Shown in pieces: positions 1 to 6,460 of a stretch of 7,959 nucleotides of DNA. The position numbers and the translations under genes are program-made. This DNA is from Promethearchaeia archaeon. GTDB taxonomy: Archaea > Asgardarchaeota > Lokiarchaeia > Sigyniarchaeales > SOKP01. Position 1 is the first letter of the stretch. The number at the start of each line of letters is the position of its first letter. Location: contig JAHQWY010000172.1 in the NCBI GenBank assembly GCA_029856445.1, forward strand, positions 1 through 7,959, given 5' to 3'. Under the pieces are notes generated by a model. The model saw only the letters and a list, made by a program, of their open reading frames with translations, was not told the origin of the DNA and ran no database searches.

Positions 1-38
1 TAAAAAAAAGTAAAGATATATGAACTATTTGTTATTTT
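1..38 (-). terminator. T-rich end after the seven-helix membrane protein gene
   Basis: On the minus strand the bases after the TAA stop are AT-rich and reach a run of eight T's (complement of 2-9) about 30 bases past the stop. Archaeal RNA polymerase commonly stops at such T-runs without a hairpin, and I see no clear stem here. The window ends at once, so further T-runs or a following gene cannot be judged. Confidence 0.35.
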
Positions 39-743
39 TTAGGTTTTAAGTCCTAAATAGAGCCAAATAGCAAAAGTCATTTGAGCCCCTCGAATAATTC
101 CTAAAAGGGGTCCAGGTTCGATTAACGAATCTGAAGCTCCAGTAAATACAAAAATAATAAATCCAATAGCTAAGAACAGAAACTTCCTTCTTAATTCACC
201 CGTTGCCTGTTTGGCTTTTATTATAAAACCAATTCCTAAGAATGTTAATGCAGAAACTAAAAATATAGCAACTAATATAAATGTTGGATGGGTACGATCA
301 AAACTCGCAGCTATTATAGTTTCACCCGGATCTGTTGGAGCAAGTTCTTCAAATGAAGAATATGTATTAAACCATAGGAACATTTCAAAGATGACACCTA
401 ATAACACATAAATAACTACTAGTATCCATTTTCCTTTTGGCCATATAAGTTCACCCCCTAGATATATAGCAAAAACCAGAGTTGGAGCGACCCACATATA
501 ACTTAAGAGCGCATAAGCTCTATATGGTTCTATATTCTCTTCTTTTACTATCAAAAATATTAGGTCAACAAAAGGTCCAAACCATAAAAGACCCACAAAA
601 AACATGGTAAGAGCAGCAACGCCAAGAAGTGTAGCCTTTAATCTCAGTGCTTTATATAACGTATATAATCCGAAAAGAGTTGCTGAAAGAACTATACCTG
701 CTGATGTTAGACCATCTAACCATCCTTCTGGGGAAATAGCCAT
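39..743 (-). CDS. Orphan seven-helix integral membrane protein
   Basis: I do not recognise the family. From the ATG the protein has 234 residues, and almost all of it is hydrophobic helix. Seven segments can be drawn, at about residues 11-29, 40-66, 76-99, 106-125, 152-175, 187-203 and 211-232. Basic residues cluster in the loops after helices 1, 3 and 5 (for example KAKQATGELRRK) and acidic ones in the loops after helices 2, 4 and 6. The positive-inside rule therefore predicts an outside N terminus and an inside C terminus, as in receptor-like seven-helix proteins. The longest outside loop, about 26 residues, lies between helices 4 and 5. No catalytic motif, retinal-lysine context or attached signalling domain is seen. 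The frame is open upstream to a TTG at 782, giving 247 residues. I prefer the ATG at 743 because AGGTG (759-755) precedes it and the extra 13 residues are unremarkable. A sensor or small-molecule transporter role is only a guess. Confidence 0.8.
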   Translation of the reverse strand: MAISPEGWLDGLTSAGIVLSATLFGLYTLYKALRLKATLLGVAALTMFFVGLLWFGPFVDLIFLIVKEENIEPYRAYALLSYMWVAPTLVFAIYLGGELIWPKGKWILVVIYVLLGVIFEMFLWFNTYSSFEELAPTDPGETIIAASFDRTHPTFILVAIFLVSALTFLGIGFIIKAKQATGELRRKFLFLAIGFIIFVFTGASDSLIEPGPLLGIIRGAQMTFAIWLYLGLKT

Positions 744-754
744 TTCTATATTTA

Positions 755-759
755 CACCT
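755..759 (-). promoter_or_regulatory. Possible Shine-Dalgarno site (AGGTG) deciding the membrane protein start
   Basis: AGGTG on the minus strand ends 11 bases before the ATG at 743. The competing in-frame TTG at 782 has only A/T-rich sequence before it, with no purine-rich site. The spacing is slightly long, so this supports the ATG start but does not prove it. Confidence 0.45.
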
Positions 760-788
760 ATTTTTAGTATAGAGTTATCCAATTTTTA

Positions 789-802
789 AAATTATATATT
801 TA
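789..802 (-). promoter_or_regulatory. TATA-like promoter element for the membrane protein gene
   Basis: The minus strand reads ATAAATATATAATTT through this region. A TATA box here would place transcription start about 25 bases downstream, near 770. That leaves a leader of roughly 27 bases containing the AGGTG site before the ATG at 743, but would put the TTG at 782 outside the transcript. The whole gap is AT-rich, so chance matches are likely. Confidence 0.35.
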
Positions 803-843
803 TTTATTTTGCTTTTATTTATAATTATATTTTTTGGAGTAAT

Positions 844-876
844 AAAAAAATACAAACTATTGAGCTGTAAGTTCAA
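844..876 (-). terminator. Weak hairpin plus T-run after the methyltransferase gene
   Basis: In minus-strand RNA UUGAAC (876-871) can pair with GCUCAA (865-860) across a five-base loop, with one A-C mismatch. About ten bases later there is a run of seven U's (850-844). It lies about 40 bases past the TGA stop of the methyltransferase. The T-run alone would serve as an archaeal terminator, and the stem may be accidental. If it works, the membrane protein gene has its own transcript. Confidence 0.35.
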
Positions 877-916
877 TGGTTTTTTAATTATTAATATTTA
901 AAGATCTCTATTCAAA

Positions 917-1465
917 TCAGATTTTTCTATAAAAAAATGTCGATACTTCTTGAATTTCCTTATTATGATCCAATTTGAATCTAAATTCTAAATATTCAGT
1001 AAGACCTTTTAATTGATACATGTGAGAAATTACTATAGCTCTACTTTTTGCTGTTTGAAAGACATGTTTAAGATATTTCTGCATTGTAGGTAAGGAATAA
1101 ATGTAAATAAAATCATAATTCTTTAAATTATGGGAGTAAAAATCTCCAAGGAGAAGTGTTATTTTGTGGAGTGCTTTTCTTTTTGATATATTATTCTCTT
1201 TTAATAATCGAATGGATTTTTTAGCTTCTTTTATGAGAATTGGATCTATTTCAATTCCGATTGATCTTATCTCATAGTTGATTGCTGAATAAATTATGAC
1301 TTGACCGGTTCCAGAACCTAAATCTAAGAAAAATTGTTTAGAATTTTTCCGTAGGTTAAATTCTCTCTCAAGTGTTTTAAATATATCTTCCAGATAAACC
1401 TGTTTTGTCTCTTGAAATGGTAAATCTATTTGAGAATAGAATCTATTAATTTTCTTTTTGTACAT
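917..1465 (-). CDS. Small class I SAM-dependent methyltransferase, archaeal protein-lysine methyltransferase-like
   Basis: The 182-residue protein is a compact Rossmann-type methyltransferase. Motif I is DLGSGTGQ (48-55), the SAM-ribose acidic residue is probably E72 in GIEID, and a GDFYS motif (107-111) follows the third strand. The central stretch YIYSLPTMQKYL (120-131), followed by AIVISH (143-148), resembles the pattern of archaeal aKMT lysine methyltransferases and the related FAM173 group. In those families a hydrophobic strand, a helix ending in a long loop, and a 'VVSH'-like strand follow one another. The short length and lack of extra domains also fit. By family knowledge the substrate would be lysines of cellular proteins, but other small-molecule or RNA methyltransferases share the fold. 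The start is ATG, with no Shine-Dalgarno site before it. The gene lies 83 bases after the exporter operon on the same strand, so read-through is possible. Confidence 0.8.
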   Translation of the reverse strand: MYKKKINRFYSQIDLPFQETKQVYLEDIFKTLEREFNLRKNSKQFFLDLGSGTGQVIIYSAINYEIRSIGIEIDPILIKEAKKSIRLLKENNISKRKALHKITLLLGDFYSHNLKNYDFIYIYSLPTMQKYLKHVFQTAKSRAIVISHMYQLKGLTEYLEFRFKLDHNKEIQEVSTFFYRKI

Positions 1466-1468
1466 TTC

Positions 1469-1493
1469 AAAGTTTCAATTATCTTAAAACTTT
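1469..1493. repeat. Perfect 7-base inverted repeat just upstream of the methyltransferase start
   Basis: AAAGTTT (1469-1475) and AAACTTT (1487-1493) are exact reverse complements separated by 11 bases. The inner arm ends three bases before the ATG at 1465. It could be an operator or an RNA hairpin next to the start codon. It is AT-rich and short, so chance remains a fair explanation. Confidence 0.4.
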
Positions 1494-1513
1494 AATTTTT
1501 TTCATTTATCATG

Positions 1514-1531
1514 AATTATTTAAGAATAATT
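1514..1531. repeat. AT-only 7-base inverted repeat between the exporter operon and the methyltransferase
   Basis: AATTATT (1514-1520) and AATAATT (1525-1531) form a perfect stem with a four-base loop, about 20-35 bases past the exporter stop codon. There is no following T-run, so I do not call it a terminator. It may be chance in AT-rich spacer. Confidence 0.3.
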
Positions 1532-1548
1532 AAATGTTATGCAATGAT

Positions 1549-3414
1549 TTAGGAAGTTTCTTCCGTTTGTTTCGACTTGATCTCTTCCATAAACTCATAT
1601 GATTGGTGTCTAAAATATGTATTATATAATCTTGCATAATATCCGTTTTTTTGTAAAAGAGATTCATGATTACCCTCCTCTACAATCTTGCCGTGATCTA
1701 GTACGATTATCCTATCTACATGTCTAACTGTAGTGAGTCTATGAGCAACAACAATAGTAGTTCGTCCTTGCATGACTCTTTCCATTGCTTCTTGAATCTG
1801 CAGTTCCGTAAAAGGATCTACAGATGCAGTTGCTTCATCTAATATTAAAATAGATGGATTCTGTAATAAAACCCTTGCGAACACAATTAATTGCCGTTGT
1901 CCCATCGATAAGACTTTTCCTCTTTCAAGGATAAATGTTTCCAACCCGTTATCAAGATGTTGAATCCAATCCATACCACCAGATTGTTCTAGAGCCCATA
2001 TTACCTCTTCTCTTGTTGCATCTGGTGATCCATATTTAACATTATTTTCAATCGTGTCTGCCCATAGGAATGGGACTTGGGGTATAAATCCAACTGATCT
2101 CCTAAATTCGGAAAGTGAAATGTCTCGTATGCTATGGTTATCTATACGAACGTCTCCAGACTGAAACTCATATAAACGTAATAAAATTTTAGTTAAACTA
2201 GACTTGCCTGCTCCTGTATGCCCTACAATAGCAACAGTTTCTCCAGGTTGAATTTCTAAATTAAAATCCTCGAACACAGGATGTCCTGGTACATATTCAA
2301 ATTTTAAATTTATAAAATCTATTTTTCCTTTTATTAAATCTAAAACATGATCTCCTTGCTTAATATAAGATTGAGAATCTTGAAGAGCAAAGATTCTTTC
2401 TGCAGCTGCTAATCCTTCTTGAAATTGAGGCCAAAAACTAGCAATTTGAAGCAAAGGTTGGAAAAGTATTAATGAACTCTGAAGAAACAAAAAAATAACT
2501 GAACCAGTTAACTCTCCCTGGATAATAAAATCGCCCCCAAAAAAAATGAGTAAAGCATATAATATAGCTATAAGAAAATCTAAGCTTGGAAAAAGAATAG
2601 ATAAATATATAGCCCTACTCATATTCACTCTATATGATTGATTATTAATTGCCTCAAAATTTTTGAATTGACTAGATTCTTGACGAAAACTTTTAATTAT
2701 TTGAATTCCTGCCATTGATTCCTGTACAAATGCATTTACTTGTGCCAAAGAACGTTGACCATACATAGATTTCCTTCTTGAAACCTTGCGAAAAGAGAGT
2801 GTAAATGCAAATACAATAGGAACCATTATCATAAATACTCCTGTTAATAAGGGACTTATAAAGATCATGGGGATAATCACAATTATAAACATTAAAAATG
2901 AAGCAATTAAATCCGTAAACATGGTAATAGAACTCCCAAACTTTTGCCCATCTGAATTTATTCTACTTACTATTCTCCCTGTTGGGTATTTATCAAAAAA
3001 AGAGAGATCTTGTTCGAGGACTCTTAAATTTGTTTGTCTACGTAAATTATAGCATACACCATAAACCATTCGATTTGAAGTTCGTCTGTTTACATAGTTA
3101 AAAGCGTAACCTAATGAATTTATGATAAAGGTGGAGATAATAAACATAACTAAAATGAAGGGATCTGAATGCAATTCAAGGTGAATAATGATTTGGGTCA
3201 TAAAAAAGGGAGTTAATCCATAAGTAAATGATGATAAAACTAGGAAGATAATTACAATTGTCATTGAACGTTTATAGGGTTTAAATAATTTTACAACTCT
3301 TGAAACTAATTCTCTATCTGAATATAATCTATCATATCCTTCTTCATCTAATCCAAAATATCCCATTCTTCCACCCCCTCTTCCTCCCATTCCTCCTCCC
3401 ATTCTTCCTGCCAT
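1549..3414 (-). CDS. ABC exporter half-transporter, second subunit (TM288-like, carries the catalytic Glu)
   Basis: A 621-residue ABC half-exporter with an N-terminal six-helix membrane domain (about 52-320) and a C-terminal ATPase. The ATPase motifs are Walker A GHTGAGKS (398-405), Q-loop Gln 446, signature LSMGQ (502-506), Walker B LILDE (523-527) with catalytic E527, and switch His 558. The signature departs from LSGGQ, as in TM288-type subunits (LSQGQ there). It pairs with the subunit encoded just upstream, whose Walker B has Asp. The family exports lipids, drugs or peptides using ATP; the substrate here is unknown. The N terminus is unusual: about 18 residues rich in Gly, Met and Arg precede a conserved-looking 'GLDEEGYDRLYSDRELV' segment. 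The ATG at 3414 has a strong GGAGGGG site 10 bases before it, and ATGs at codons 5, 9 and 17 are further possible starts. Confidence 0.95.
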   Translation of the reverse strand: MAGRMGGGMGGRGGGRMGYFGLDEEGYDRLYSDRELVSRVVKLFKPYKRSMTIVIIFLVLSSFTYGLTPFFMTQIIIHLELHSDPFILVMFIISTFIINSLGYAFNYVNRRTSNRMVYGVCYNLRRQTNLRVLEQDLSFFDKYPTGRIVSRINSDGQKFGSSITMFTDLIASFLMFIIVIIPMIFISPLLTGVFMIMVPIVFAFTLSFRKVSRRKSMYGQRSLAQVNAFVQESMAGIQIIKSFRQESSQFKNFEAINNQSYRVNMSRAIYLSILFPSLDFLIAILYALLIFFGGDFIIQGELTGSVIFLFLQSSLILFQPLLQIASFWPQFQEGLAAAERIFALQDSQSYIKQGDHVLDLIKGKIDFINLKFEYVPGHPVFEDFNLEIQPGETVAIVGHTGAGKSSLTKILLRLYEFQSGDVRIDNHSIRDISLSEFRRSVGFIPQVPFLWADTIENNVKYGSPDATREEVIWALEQSGGMDWIQHLDNGLETFILERGKVLSMGQRQLIVFARVLLQNPSILILDEATASVDPFTELQIQEAMERVMQGRTTIVVAHRLTTVRHVDRIIVLDHGKIVEEGNHESLLQKNGYYARLYNTYFRHQSYEFMEEIKSKQTEETS

Positions 3415-3421
3415 TTTTTAA

Positions 3422-5254
3422 TTACTCCCCTCCTAGGAGTTCATTTAATGATTTATCAAAACGTTTAATAAAGATCTTTTGATATTCTTTTGAATTTTGT
3501 AATAAGTAATCATGTGATCCTTGATTAACTATTTCTCCTTGGTTTAAAACTAATATCAAATCCGCCCATCTAATCTGAGAAAGTCTATGTGTTATAATAA
3601 AGGTAGTTCTTCCCTTTAAAATCTTGAAAATTGCCTTCTGAATTCTTTCTTCAGTTTCTGAGTCTATTGCGGAACTTGAATCATCCAAAATTAAAATTTT
3701 GGGTTCTGTAAGAAAAGCACGAGCAATCGCAACTCGTTGACGTTCACCTCCACTTAATTGTACTCCTCTTTCTCCTACTTCTGTTTCATACATATCTGGT
3801 AGATCCTTAATAAATTGATGAGCTTGTGCTTCTCGAGCAACAGTTATCAATTGTTCCTGTGAGGTTTCTCGTCCAAACGAGATGTTCTCATAAAGTGAGT
3901 CTGAAAAGATAAAAATATCCTGTTCAATGTAAGCGATTTGGTCGCGAAGAGACTGCAAAGAATAGTCTCTAATATCAATTCCGTCTACTAAAATTCGACC
4001 ACTATCAACATCATAAAGGCGTGAGATTAATTTAGTAAGGGTAGTTTTACCGGATCCGGTAGTTCCCACTATTGCTACAGTCTGCCCTTCTGAAACATCA
4101 AAATTAATATTTTTTAATACTTTATTTTGAGTACCAGGGTAAGAGAAAGTAACATCTTCAAATTTTATAGCCCCCCCTATTTCTCTAGATATCGCATTAA
4201 CGGGATCATAAATTTCTGATTTCTTGTTCATTATTTCTAATAGTCTTTCCGCACCAACCATCGCTTCTTGTACCATCAGAAATGATCTTATTGAGGCATT
4301 AACAGGAAATCGTAACCGTAATAACAATCCTACCAACCCAACAATACTCCCAATAGGCATTATCTCTCTATCATAAAAGATACTGATTGTTAAACCTAGA
4401 GTAACTGTAACTGAAAGAAGTAAAATTGGCAGATATTTTGCTTGTATATCTCCTTGCTCAATACCCGCATCTCGATAACTTTGAGCGCTTTCTTTATATT
4501 TTTCAACACTATCTTCTTCCTGAGCCATAGATTTTACAACTTCGATACCACTTAGAGATTCATTTAACACAGTATTCATAAACCCAAAGGCAATTCTCCG
4601 CGTTATTGTTGGGGGTGCTAACTTCTTAAGAAATCTTCTTAGATAAAAAATAAATATAATACTAAATACGATTGGAATTAACATTAATTCAAGTCTGTAT
4701 TCGATCCCTATTAATAATGTTGGTATAATTAGATTAATGATCGCATCCAAAATCATGGCTAACGCTGGTGATATTAAAAAATTTAAAAGTCTTACATCGT
4801 TCGTCGCTCTTGCCATTATGTCACCTATTCTCTGATTATCATGAAATGATTGACTTTTACCTAGTAAACTTAAATAAAACTCTCTACGCACATCTCTCTC
4901 TATTCTTTGTGCAACAATTTCCCGAAACGTTCTTGCTAATAATCCCGCAAATGGAGTTCCCAATCCAATAAATAATACTAGAAATGTATAGCTAACTACT
5001 TGGTCAGTTGAGCCACCTGGCTTGAAAGCATCAATCGCTTTTCCGAATACAATAGAAATGTACGAGCCAAAAAACGATGTTAAAATAATTAAAGTGAAGA
5101 ATAAAGCCATTAAATATTTATTCGACTTATATAAAATATGCTTTATTACCCAGCGTCGTGTTCCCTTCCGTCTAGCCTTTATGAACTCATCCTTTTCGAA
5201 ACTAAACTCTGATTCATTTATAAAGCTTTGAGACCACAAATTTTGATTTTTCAA
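3422..5254 (-). CDS. ABC exporter half-transporter, first subunit (TM287-like, degenerate Walker B)
   Basis: A 610-residue ABC half-exporter. A charged N-terminal stretch (17-38) precedes six membrane helices (about 48-320) and a C-terminal ATPase. Visible motifs are Walker A GTTGSGKT (397-404), Q-loop Gln 445, canonical signature LSGGE (500-504), Walker B LILDD (521-525) and switch His 556. The usual catalytic Glu is D525. In heterodimeric exporters this substitution marks the subunit whose own ATP site binds but hardly hydrolyses ATP, while its intact signature completes the active site on the partner. The partner is the next gene, 7 bases away. The start codon is TTG at 5254, supported by AAGAGGA (5270-5264) at normal spacing; no ATG lies near the N terminus. 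It is the first gene of the minus-strand operon. Confidence 0.95.
   Translation of the reverse strand: MKNQNLWSQSFINESEFSFEKDEFIKARRKGTRRWVIKHILYKSNKYLMALFFTLIILTSFFGSYISIVFGKAIDAFKPGGSTDQVVSYTFLVLFIGLGTPFAGLLARTFREIVAQRIERDVRREFYLSLLGKSQSFHDNQRIGDIMARATNDVRLLNFLISPALAMILDAIINLIIPTLLIGIEYRLELMLIPIVFSIIFIFYLRRFLKKLAPPTITRRIAFGFMNTVLNESLSGIEVVKSMAQEEDSVEKYKESAQSYRDAGIEQGDIQAKYLPILLLSVTVTLGLTISIFYDREIMPIGSIVGLVGLLLRLRFPVNASIRSFLMVQEAMVGAERLLEIMNKKSEIYDPVNAISREIGGAIKFEDVTFSYPGTQNKVLKNINFDVSEGQTVAIVGTTGSGKTTLTKLISRLYDVDSGRILVDGIDIRDYSLQSLRDQIAYIEQDIFIFSDSLYENISFGRETSQEQLITVAREAQAHQFIKDLPDMYETEVGERGVQLSGGERQRVAIARAFLTEPKILILDDSSSAIDSETEERIQKAIFKILKGRTTFIITHRLSQIRWADLILVLNQGEIVNQGSHDYLLQNSKEYQKIFIKRFDKSLNELLGGE
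3425..3433 (-). promoter_or_regulatory. Strong Shine-Dalgarno site inside the end of the upstream ABC gene
   Basis: GGAGGGGAG on the minus strand is also the last Gly-Gly-Glu codons of the first ABC subunit, directly before its TAA stop. It lies 10 bases before the ATG at 3414. The overlap of stop and ribosome binding site suggests translational coupling, giving equal amounts of the two subunits. Confidence 0.8.
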
Positions 5255-5263
5255 AAAGAAATA

Positions 5264-5270
5264 TCCTCTT
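5264..5270 (-). promoter_or_regulatory. Shine-Dalgarno site supporting a TTG start
   Basis: AAGAGGA on the minus strand sits nine bases before the TTG at 5254. It is the reason for accepting a TTG start for the first ABC subunit. Confidence 0.7.
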
Positions 5271-5288
5271 ACAAACTAAATTTAAAAT

Positions 5289-5304
5289 TATTTATAATAT
5301 AAAA
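5289..5304 (-). promoter_or_regulatory. TATA-like promoter element of the ABC exporter operon
   Basis: The minus strand reads TTTTATATTATAAATA here. A start of transcription about 25 bases on, near 5270-5275, would give a short leader that still carries the AAGAGGA ribosome binding site before the TTG at 5254. The spacing is right for an archaeal promoter. The sequence before it is pyrimidine-rich, so a purine-rich BRE is not obvious. Confidence 0.45.
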
Positions 5305-5447
5305 AGAAAAGAAGAAAATAAGGTTTTCGAATAACAAAAAAGGAATAACATATTGTTGAAAAATTAATATTTTGAATTCCACAAGATTTAACATTGAATG
5401 TAACTCTTAACTACATAATTTTCATTAGAAAATGGTATAATATTATC

Positions 5448-6440
5448 ATGGTTTCTATCTTAATAACAGGCGGTACAGGTTTCATAGGAATTCCTTTAGT
5501 TAAGAGACTTCATGAATTAGGTTATAAGTTGAAATTACTTGTTAGAGAGACAAGTAATATTACCCCTTTTGAAAAATTAAATAATATTGAATATGTCATA
5601 GGGGATGTTCGAGACAATGATAGTCTAAACGATGCTATCAATAGAATTGATGTTATTTATCACCTCGCGGCATATACAGGAATATGGGCAAGAAAAAAGT
5701 CAATTTACTATGATATTAATGTTAAAGGAACACAAAACATATTAAATCTTGCTCTTGAAAAGAAAATAAAATTATTTTATTTAAGTTCTTTTACAGCTTT
5801 AGGCCCTACTTCTCCAGAACCGGTTGATGAAGATCATGAAAATGAAAAGTTTTGTATGGAATATGAAAGATCTAAATGTGAAGCGAAAAAGTTAGTAGAA
5901 GAATATATCCCTAAAGGATTAGACGTGACTAGTTTTTATCCAGGGATAGTATATGGACCAGGAGACTTCAATATTTTCGGTAGAATGCTATATGATATTA
6001 TGAGGGGAAAAATTCTACCTTTAGGTTTATGTCCCGGGGAAGGAAAATCTATTGCATGTTTCTCATACTTAAATGATGTAGTAGACTGTTTAGCAAAAGT
6101 GGTCGAAAACAAGGATATATCCGGAGAAGATTTTATTCTTGGGGGAGAAAATATAGAATTTGTAGAGTATCTTAATTTAATTGCTGAGATTTCTAGGGAT
6201 AAAAAAGCAAAGAGGATTCCGATGTGGATTGCTAAAGTATACGCATGGTTATTGGAAATTAAAGCAAAAATCACTAAAAAAACACCATTTTTAACTCGGG
6301 ACGCGATTAATGCAATAAAATATCACCGTTCTTATTCATCGGAAAAAGCAATAAAAAAATTGAACTACAAAATCACTCCTTTAAGAGAAGGTTTGGTAGA
6401 AACTATTAAATGGTATAAGAATTATTCAGAATCAAATTAA
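5448..6440 (+). CDS. Extended SDR NAD(P)-dependent reductase/epimerase, dihydroflavonol reductase/HpnA-like
   Basis: A 330-residue extended short-chain dehydrogenase/reductase. The protein opens with the nucleotide-binding motif TGGTGFIG (7-14). Arg33 at the end of the second strand (LLVRETSN) favours NADP over NAD. GDVRD (52-56) and YHLAA (71-75) line the cofactor site. The catalytic set is S113 or S114, Y139 and K143 (YERSK), followed by FYPGIVYGPGD (163-173). The pattern, with an NVKGTQN helix and a C-terminal 'FILGGEN' motif, fits the dihydroflavonol-4-reductase/3-beta-HSD/HpnA branch, which reduces or oxidises a carbonyl or epimerises a sugar. The substrate is unknown. The frame is open upstream to a TTG at 5394, but the added 18 residues come before the first Rossmann strand and look non-coding, so I start at the ATG. 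No Shine-Dalgarno site is visible. It is followed closely by an aldehyde dehydrogenase gene. Confidence 0.9.
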   Translation: MVSILITGGTGFIGIPLVKRLHELGYKLKLLVRETSNITPFEKLNNIEYVIGDVRDNDSLNDAINRIDVIYHLAAYTGIWARKKSIYYDINVKGTQNILNLALEKKIKLFYLSSFTALGPTSPEPVDEDHENEKFCMEYERSKCEAKKLVEEYIPKGLDVTSFYPGIVYGPGDFNIFGRMLYDIMRGKILPLGLCPGEGKSIACFSYLNDVVDCLAKVVENKDISGEDFILGGENIEFVEYLNLIAEISRDKKAKRIPMWIAKVYAWLLEIKAKITKKTPFLTRDAINAIKYHRSYSSEKAIKKLNYKITPLREGLVETIKWYKNYSESN

Positions 6441-6460
6441 TTTAAAAAAACTTGATAATA

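Larger units (their letters stand above)
5255..5447. promoter_or_regulatory. Divergent control region between exporter operon and reductase genes
   Basis: These 193 bases separate genes that point away from each other, so promoters for both should lie here. Besides the exporter's TATA-like element I see a direct repeat of GAATAAC (5329-5335 and 5343-5349, 14-base period) and a short inverted repeat AACA-TAT-TGTT (5347-5357), both between the two transcription units. A weak TATA-like stretch TACATAATTTT (5412-5422) sits about 26-36 bases before the reductase ATG, consistent with a leaderless mRNA. None of these small repeats is strong enough to be called an operator. Confidence 0.5.

Noticed and set aside
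211..411. 66-codon plus-strand frame opposite the membrane protein gene
   Set aside because: It lies entirely over the well-supported hydrophobic frame on the other strand and shows no motif of its own.
744..782. TTG-initiated N-terminal extension of the membrane protein
   Set aside because: No ribosome binding site, and the TATA-like element would place the transcript start inside or after it; the ATG at 743 is better supported, though the extension is not excluded.
604..789. 61-codon plus-strand frame opposite the start of the membrane protein gene
   Set aside because: Antisense to the gene's first helices, with no ribosome binding site or recognisable protein features.
2786..3052. 88-codon plus-strand frame within the second ABC gene
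   Set aside because: Antisense shadow of membrane helices; repetitive Ile/Asn content arises from the complementary strand.
3300..3482. 60-codon plus-strand frame with a Phe/Leu/Pro-rich repeat
   Set aside because: The FLPFL-like repetition is just the reverse strand of the Gly-rich leader of the second ABC subunit.
4768..5231. Two plus-strand frames (67 and 69 codons) opposite the first ABC gene
   Set aside because: Both are antisense to conserved transporter sequence and have no independent support.
5394..5447. TTG-initiated N-terminal extension of the reductase
   Set aside because: The 18 extra residues precede the first Rossmann strand, where family members normally start, and no ribosome binding site precedes the TTG.
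5936..6274. 112-codon minus-strand frame opposite the reductase gene
   Set aside because: The plus-strand frame has a complete set of SDR motifs across this region, so the opposite frame is a shadow.
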